DNA from: an uncultured Thermoleophilia bacterium
Lineage (GTDB): Bacteria > Actinomycetota > Thermoleophilia > UBA2241
Assembly (NCBI GenBank): GCA_903912585.1
Contig: CAIWHY010000106.1
Span: 1-16,854, forward strand
DNA length: 16,854 nucleotides
Direction: 5' to 3'
The translations under genes were made by a program, and so were the position numbers. This document shows, one piece after another, positions 11,618 through 16,854 of the stretch (position 1 is its first letter; the number at the start of each line of letters is the position of its first letter). The notes under the pieces are model-generated. The model was not told the origin of the DNA and did no database searches. It saw only the letters and a list, made by a program, of their open reading frames with translations.

Positions 11618-13456
11618 ATGAGTCATCGCAGTCGGCAAGGAGGAGTGCTGGGCAGGAGGGCGCTCCTCACCGCGGCGCTCGCCGCCGCGTTCGCGCTCAC
11701 GGTGTGCGGCGCCGCGCTCGCGTCCACCAGCCCGTCACCCCCAGCCACCTCGACCTTGCACATCGGCTGGCTCCAGGAGCCGGACAACCTCAACCCGTTC
11801 ATCGGCATCCAGGGCACCGACTACATGCTATGGCACATGAACTACGACTTCCTCGTCGGATTCGACGCCAAGACGCTGGAGCCGCGGCCGGAGCTCGCCA
11901 CCAAGTGGGAGGTGTCACCGGACGGCAAGACCTGGACGTTCACTATCCGCAGCGGCGAGAAGTGGCAGGACGGCCAGCCGGTGACGGCCAAGGACGTCGC
12001 CTTCACGTTCAACTACATCAACAAGAACCAGCTGCTCAACCTCTCCGCCTACACCGACGGCATCGTCAGCGCCAAGGCCGTCAGCGACACCACCGTGCTG
12101 ATCACGACCAGCGCGCCCAAGGCCAACATGCTCAAGATGGTCGTGCCGATCCTGCCCGAGCACATCTGGAGCAAGGTGAGCGGCAAGGCCGCGACCACGA
12201 CCTACCAGAACTCGCCGCCGATCATCGGCGACGGCCCGTTCCAGGTCGTCGAGTGGCAGAAGGGCAAGTTCGTGCGCCTCGTCGCCAACAAGGACTACTG
12301 GGGCGGCGCGCCCAAGGTCGACCAGGTCGTGTTCCAGCTCTACACGAACCCCGACACCATGTCGAGCGATCTCAAGCTGGGCACCCTCGACGGCGCCATC
12401 GACGTGCCGATGGCGCAGTTCAAGCAGCTCGGCACGACGCCCGGGATCACGACCAACGAAGGCACCTCGTGGCGCTTCACCGAGCTCGCCATGAACTGCT
12501 CGACCAGCAAGTACTCCAAGGGCAACCCGGTGCTGCGCGACGTGCGCCTCCGCCAAGCCGTCAACTGGGCGGTCGACCGCGCCAAGGTCGTCTCGATCGC
12601 CGAGCAGAACTACGCCACCGTGGGCTCGTCGCTCATCGTCCCGTACTCCAAGTACCACTGGGAGCCCCCGGCCGACCAGGCCTACGCCTATGACCCGAGC
12701 AAGGCCAACGCGATGCTCGACGCCGCCGGCTACAAGGACGTCAACGGCGACGGCTACCGCGAGACGCTGCAGGGCAAGAAGCTCGACCTGCGCTTCTACG
12801 CGACCACCGACGCGCCGGACAACCAGACGGCCGGCAAGCTCATCGTCAGCTGGCTCAAGAACATCGGCATCAAGGTCACCTACTCGGTCATCGACGCCGG
12901 CGCGCTCACCGACGCCCAGTACAACTTCGTCGGCAACAACTACGCCCCCGACTGGGACATGTTCATCTGGTACTGGACCCAGGACGTGGACCCGCAGTTC
13001 ATGCTGAGCATCTACACGCCGGCCCAGAGCACCGGCTACGGCTGGAACGACTGCCTGTGGACCAGCCCCGCGTACACCAAGCTCAACGCACAGCAATCGC
13101 AGACGATCGACGACGCCACGCGCATCCCGATCGCGCAGCAGATGCAGCAGCTCTTCTACGAGGGGGCGGGCTACGCGATCCTCACCTATCCGTACCAGCT
13201 CGAGGCCTACAACAGCGGCAAGTGGCAGGGCTGGGTCCACGTGCCCGGCGACTCCAGCACCGCGCAGAAGGGTGCCGTCCTCTACAGCTACAACAACATC
13301 GACACGTACCGCTTCGTCAGCGCGAAGACGGCCGCGACGGCGACAAGTTCCAGCAGTTCGACGCTCCTCATCGTGGTGATCGTCGCCGCGGTCGTGGTGG
13401 TCCTCGCCGCGGTACTGCTGCTTCGCCGCAGCCGCGGCAGGAGCGAGACCGTCTAG
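11618..13456 (+). CDS. Family-5 ABC transporter substrate-binding protein with C-terminal membrane anchor
   Basis: A 612-residue extracytoplasmic binding protein of the peptide/nickel (SBP_bac_5) family. It has an N-terminal signal peptide ending near GAALAS, then family landmarks: LQEPDNLNPF, LATKWEVSPDGKTWTFTIRSG, VTAKDVAFTFNYI, GDGPFQVVEW, VRLRQAVNWAVDR and KANAMLDAAGYKDVNGDGYRE. The signal peptide lacks a proper lipobox (LTVC has V before C). Instead a Ser/Ala/Thr-rich linker leads to a C-terminal helix (583-602) and a basic tail, so the protein is likely tethered by its C-terminus. The start at ATG 11618 has AAAGGAG at 11606-11612. An in-frame ATG at 11552 overlapping the methyltransferase stop would add 22 polar residues before the signal peptide and is less likely. 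No matching permease or ATPase gene of this importer type is in the window; they should follow elsewhere. Ligand: possibly an oligopeptide or an amine-containing compound, inferred from the neighbour. Confidence 0.9.
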   Translation: MSHRSRQGGVLGRRALLTAALAAAFALTVCGAALASTSPSPPATSTLHIGWLQEPDNLNPFIGIQGTDYMLWHMNYDFLVGFDAKTLEPRPELATKWEVSPDGKTWTFTIRSGEKWQDGQPVTAKDVAFTFNYINKNQLLNLSAYTDGIVSAKAVSDTTVLITTSAPKANMLKMVVPILPEHIWSKVSGKAATTTYQNSPPIIGDGPFQVVEWQKGKFVRLVANKDYWGGAPKVDQVVFQLYTNPDTMSSDLKLGTLDGAIDVPMAQFKQLGTTPGITTNEGTSWRFTELAMNCSTSKYSKGNPVLRDVRLRQAVNWAVDRAKVVSIAEQNYATVGSSLIVPYSKYHWEPPADQAYAYDPSKANAMLDAAGYKDVNGDGYRETLQGKKLDLRFYATTDAPDNQTAGKLIVSWLKNIGIKVTYSVIDAGALTDAQYNFVGNNYAPDWDMFIWYWTQDVDPQFMLSIYTPAQSTGYGWNDCLWTSPAYTKLNAQQSQTIDDATRIPIAQQMQQLFYEGAGYAILTYPYQLEAYNSGKWQGWVHVPGDSSTAQKGAVLYSYNNIDTYRFVSAKTAATATSSSSSTLLIVVIVAAVVVVLAAVLLLRRSRGRSETV

Positions 13457-13474
13457 CGGCCGGACGCCGCGCAA

Positions 13475-13499
13475 GCCGCCGCGCTCAACGGGCGGCGGC
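13475..13499 (+). terminator. Hairpin after the binding-protein gene
   Basis: GCCGCCGC (13475-13482) and GCGGCGGC (13492-13499) form eight perfect pairs around a nine-base loop, 18 bases after the stop. There is only a weak T-containing tail. It probably ends the methyltransferase/binding-protein transcript. The rest of the 206-base gap to the next gene shows no further gene. Confidence 0.5.
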
Positions 13500-13662
13500 T
13501 CTGCCGATGCCGCGGCGTGCACAAAGGCCTTGGTCGTGAACCCAGCCGCGTCGTCAGTTCGCCGCACGGCGGCGACGTTCGGGTGCCGGCTTGCGCGGGA
13601 ACAGTGGGTCCACGGATGTGAGCCACCGGACGCTGGGGCAGCGGCCGGACCTTGGGGGGACA

Positions 13663-14688
13663 GTGAGGGCTCGACTCCTCGTGATCGCCGTGTTCGTGGC
13701 CGCGGCCGCGGTCTCAGCGCTCCTCGCCCACAGCACAGGCGTGCTCTCGAGTCCCGGCGCGTCCGGCGGCGGGCCCGGCGGCGGCACGGAGTTTCGTGCC
13801 GCCGCGCTCGGCTGGCCGCGCAGGGCAGAAGGGCTCGCGGCCTCGGGCGACCTCGTCGTCTGGGAGCAGCCGGCCTTGGGGGCCGACGGTGACGCCGACG
13901 ACCTCTGGGCCTACGCCACCACCACGCGGCTCCCCAGCCGGATCCTGACGGCGAAGCGTGTGGGAGCCGGCGTCGGCGCGCCCGACATCGCCGGCTCGAC
14001 CGTGACCTGGGCGGCGCGCAACGGCGGCTCGGCCAGCGGGTCGACGCTCGTGCGCGCATTCGACAATGCCACCGGCAGGTCGTTCACCGCCGGCAGGGGC
14101 GTGCTCGCACGCTCCACAGGAGAAGCCGTCGCGTGGGTCACCCGGGCGGGATCGCGCACGCGTGGCAGGGACACGATCAACGTCCTCGACACCGTCACCG
14201 ACACGCCCTGGTCGTTCCCGGCCGGAGGGCGTGTGCTGGACCTCGCGGCCTCCGGCCGCTGGATCGTCTGGGCGGCGGGTCCGGCGGGCGGCGGCACAGT
14301 GTGGGCCGCGCGGTGGCCCGGCCGGTCGCGAGTCAGACTCGGAGGCGCTTCGGTCAGCGTCGCCGCCGAAGGGCGGCGCATCGTCTGGGCCGCAAGGACC
14401 GGCTCCGGCGGCACGGCCATCATGCTGTGGGACCCGGCGACGCGCGTGAGCCGCCGACTCTGCGTCGTCGTCGGCGCCGCGGACTCGCTCGCGCTCGGGG
14501 CCGACGCCGTAGCGTGGCGCCAGAGTGCCAACCGCGGCGACGTGGGCTTCTACGACTTCACCCGCGGCCGCGCCTTCACCGTATGCTGCAACGGCGCCGC
14601 CCAGGCCGACCCGGTGATCGCCGGCCGCACGGTGTTCTGGGCCGACCGCCGCAGCGGCCGCTGGGAGCTCTTCGGCAAGACGCTCTGA
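13663..14688 (+). CDS. Secreted or anchored seven-repeat beta-propeller (TolB/WD40-like) protein of unknown function
   Basis: A 341-residue protein with an N-terminal hydrophobic helix (about residues 5-22, signal peptide or anchor), a Gly/Pro/Ser-rich linker, then seven repeats. Each repeat carries a strand of the form [hydrophobic]-V-x-W-x followed by A/R/Q-rich turns: VVWEQ, VTWAA, VAWVT, IVWAA, IVWAA, VAWRQ and VFWAD. The tryptophans are at 67, 116, 158, 203, 242, 285 and 326, spaced 39-49 residues, which is one propeller blade each. This pattern fits a seven-bladed TolB-like propeller. The final WADRRSGRWELF resembles the D-x-RxGxW-ELY blade ends of such proteins. The GTG start at 13663 is preceded by GGGGGGA at 13654-13660; earlier in-frame starts would put polar sequence before the signal helix. 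Such propellers bind proteins or ligands outside the membrane; no catalytic residues can be named. Confidence 0.75.
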   Translation: MRARLLVIAVFVAAAAVSALLAHSTGVLSSPGASGGGPGGGTEFRAAALGWPRRAEGLAASGDLVVWEQPALGADGDADDLWAYATTTRLPSRILTAKRVGAGVGAPDIAGSTVTWAARNGGSASGSTLVRAFDNATGRSFTAGRGVLARSTGEAVAWVTRAGSRTRGRDTINVLDTVTDTPWSFPAGGRVLDLAASGRWIVWAAGPAGGGTVWAARWPGRSRVRLGGASVSVAAEGRRIVWAARTGSGGTAIMLWDPATRVSRRLCVVVGAADSLALGADAVAWRQSANRGDVGFYDFTRGRAFTVCCNGAAQADPVIAGRTVFWADRRSGRWELFGKTL

Positions 14689-14749
14689 CGCATCCCGCAC
14701 GCCCCTCCTGTCCTGTAGACTCGCCTTCGGCACGCCACCCGGAGGACCC

Positions 14750-15642
<893 letters not shown>

Positions 15643-15646
<4 letters not shown>

Positions 15647-16392
15647 TCTCCCTCCTGCGGGCCGAGTTCCTCAAGCTGCGCAGCACGCGCACCTCGCTGG
15701 GGCTCGGCATCGCCGTCCTGCTGGTGAGCCTCGTGCCGACGGTCCTGCTGATCGCCTTCATCCCGACGCACCTGCTCAATGGCGGAGAACTGGGCGCCGG
15801 CGCTACGCTGGTGACGTACATCGTCCTCGTCTTCGGGATCCTCGGCATGACCAACGAGTACCGCCACGGGACGATCACCTACACCTACCTCGCCACGCCG
15901 CGGCGCGCGCGGGTGATGGTCGCCAAGCTCATCGTGTACGGATCGACCGGAGCACTGGCCATGCTGGCAGCATTGCTCGTGGCCCAGCTCGTCGGCGTGA
16001 TCGGCCTGCCGATGCGCGGCGTGAGCTACCACGTGCCGGGCGGCGGCGCGCTCGCCGACTACGCCCGGCAGATCGGCGTCGCCGGGCTCGTCACCTGCTT
16101 CGGCGTCGCGCTCGGCGCCTTCCTGCGCGCCCAGGTCGTCACCGTGGCGGGCGTGCTCATCTGGGCGCTGCTCGTGGAGCCCCTGATCGTCGCCTTCAAG
16201 CCGGGCGTGGGGACCTGGTTGCCGTTCAACGTCTTCGGCCAGGTCACCAGTTCGACGCTCGCCACAGACGCCGGCAACGTGGCCGCGCACAGCGGCCTGG
16301 CCCGGCCTGAGGCGTTTCTCGTGAGCGTCGCCTACATCGCCGTGGTCAGCGTGGCGGCCGTCGTCGTGTCGATGAGCCGCGACGTCACGTAG
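15643..16392 (+). CDS. ABC-2 type transporter permease
   Basis: A 249-residue membrane protein with about six helices. It opens with the cytoplasmic amphipathic start LLRAEFLKLRSTRTSL, characteristic of ABC-2 permeases. It carries the cytoplasmic coupling motif NEYRHGTI (71-78) after TM2, followed by TPRRARVMVAKL leading into TM3. The GTG start overlaps the ATPase stop by four bases, so the two genes form a coupled pair; a homodimer of this permease with two ATPase subunits would be the complete exporter. The gene ends 60 bases before the convergent ferritin gene. Confidence 0.9.
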
Positions 16393-16409
16393 AGGCGGAG
16401 CGGCGGCAG

Positions 16410-16449
16410 GGCGGCCGCCGCGCACGACGCGGCCGGCCCGGCGGCCGCC
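16410..16449. terminator. Bidirectional GC hairpin between convergent genes
   Basis: GGCGGCCGCC, itself a palindrome, occurs at 16410-16419 and 16440-16449. The copies can pair with each other (11 bp counting flanking bases, 18-base loop), or each can fold alone; the second lies within a 14-base perfect palindrome (16438-16451). Its place between the stops of the permease and the ferritin gene fits a shared terminator. It has no T-run on either side. Confidence 0.45.
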
Positions 16450-16452
16450 GGC

Positions 16453-16854
16453 TCAGGGAGCGGGCGCCGGCGGCGTGAACACGCGCGCCGCGAGCTCTTT
16501 GTCGAGCTGATACAGCCCCGCCGGATGCTCGCCCGCCATGGCGAACTTCTGGACCATGTCGCTTGCGGTCTCCTCTTCCTCTACCTGCTCCGCGATGAAC
16601 CACTGCAGGAAGTTGTAGGTGGCGTGGTCCTTGAGGTCGAGCGCCAGCGAAGCGAGCTCGAAGATGCGCTGAGTGACGCCCTCCTCGTGCGCGAGCGCCT
16701 CCTTGAACATCGAGAGGCCGTCGGGCCACTCGACGGCCGGCTGCGCGATCGCCTCAAGCTTCACGCGCCCGCCGCGCTGCGAGACGTAGTCGAACATCTT
16801 CTGGGCGTGCGCAAGCTCCTCCTGATACTGCACCGTCATCCAGTTCTGGCCGCC
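16453..16854 (-). CDS. ftnA: Bacterial non-haem ferritin, N-terminus beyond window edge
   Basis: The minus-strand frame is open from the right edge (16854) to the stop at 16453: 133 residues, the C-terminal four-fifths of a ferritin of about 165-170 residues. It follows E. coli FtnA closely. EELAHAQKMFDY carries the E50 and H53 equivalents of the ferroxidase centre, AHEEGVTQRIFELA the E94 region, and NFLQWFIAEQVEEE the Q127/E130 region, with the conserved GLYQLDKEL near the end. Such proteins form 24-subunit shells that oxidise Fe(II) and store iron in the cytoplasm. An internal ATG at 16839 starts in mid-helix and is not the true start, since the preceding residues (QNW) match the family. 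It ends in a short Pro/Ala tail (TPPAPAP). Confidence 0.92.
   Translation of the reverse strand, partial: GGQNWMTVQYQEELAHAQKMFDYVSQRGGRVKLEAIAQPAVEWPDGLSMFKEALAHEEGVTQRIFELASLALDLKDHATYNFLQWFIAEQVEEEETASDMVQKFAMAGEHPAGLYQLDKELAARVFTPPAPAP

Noticed and set aside
11915..14059. 714-codon minus-strand frame opposite the binding protein and propeller genes
   Set aside because: It spans two real plus-strand genes and their gap, and has the Val/Arg/Gly/Asp-rich composition of an antisense read.
16410..16451. Repeated GGCGGCCGCC palindromes as a mobile-element end or CRISPR-like repeat
   Set aside because: There are only two copies, 30 bases apart, self-complementary, lying between convergent stops; a shared terminator explains them.

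Overview
The window is about 70% GC, nearly every codon ends in G or C, several genes use GTG starts, and neighbouring genes often overlap by 1-4 bases. This fits a high-GC Gram-positive bacterium (Actinomycetota). Gene content such as a non-pyrrolysine MttB-family methyltransferase and a C-terminally anchored binding protein makes a Thermoleophilia-like lineage plausible, but that is inference. No rRNA, tRNA, insertion sequence or CRISPR array was seen.

Layout. Positions 1-2636 lie on the minus strand: a truncated helix-turn-helix/GAF-GAF regulator (runs off the left edge), a GNAT acetyltransferase, and an HdeD/DUF308 membrane protein whose stop overlaps the acetyltransferase start. A short divergent promoter region (2637-2760) leads into a plus-strand block at 2761-9732. 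This block holds a short KdpD-like sensor kinase, a KdpE-like response regulator, an overlooked 49-residue single-helix membrane protein, a large type II P-type ATPase, and two different TrkA/RCK proteins. Stop/start overlaps join kinase to regulator, and ATPase to RCK1 to RCK2. A strong 17-bp terminator hairpin ends the block. A consensus-like promoter at 9801-9829 then starts a 320-nt structured leader, followed by an MttB-superfamily methyltransferase and a family-5 ABC substrate-binding protein. After these come a secreted seven-repeat beta-propeller protein and an ABC-2 type exporter (ATPase plus permease). A convergent ferritin gene, cut by the right edge, closes the window.

Main discovery. 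The 2761-9732 block looks like a cation (probably K+ or Na+/K+) homeostasis locus. A Kdp-type two-component system sits next to a type II P-type ATPase with a Na,K-ATPase-like DxxxD in TM6, in place of KdpFABC, together with a tiny membrane protein and two RCK nucleotide-sensing proteins. In the two intergenic gaps, one before the 49-residue protein and one before the ATPase, I find two arrays of four hexamers (TTYACR / TTTATG type). Both arrays have exactly the same spacing (start-to-start 11, 21, 11), and the half-site arrangement resembles the E. coli KdpE operator as I recall it. This ties the regulator to the small protein and the ATPase as a regulon. A second point of interest is the three-way-junction RNA candidate at 10059-10146, whose closing stem buries the ribosome-binding region of the methyltransferase gene.
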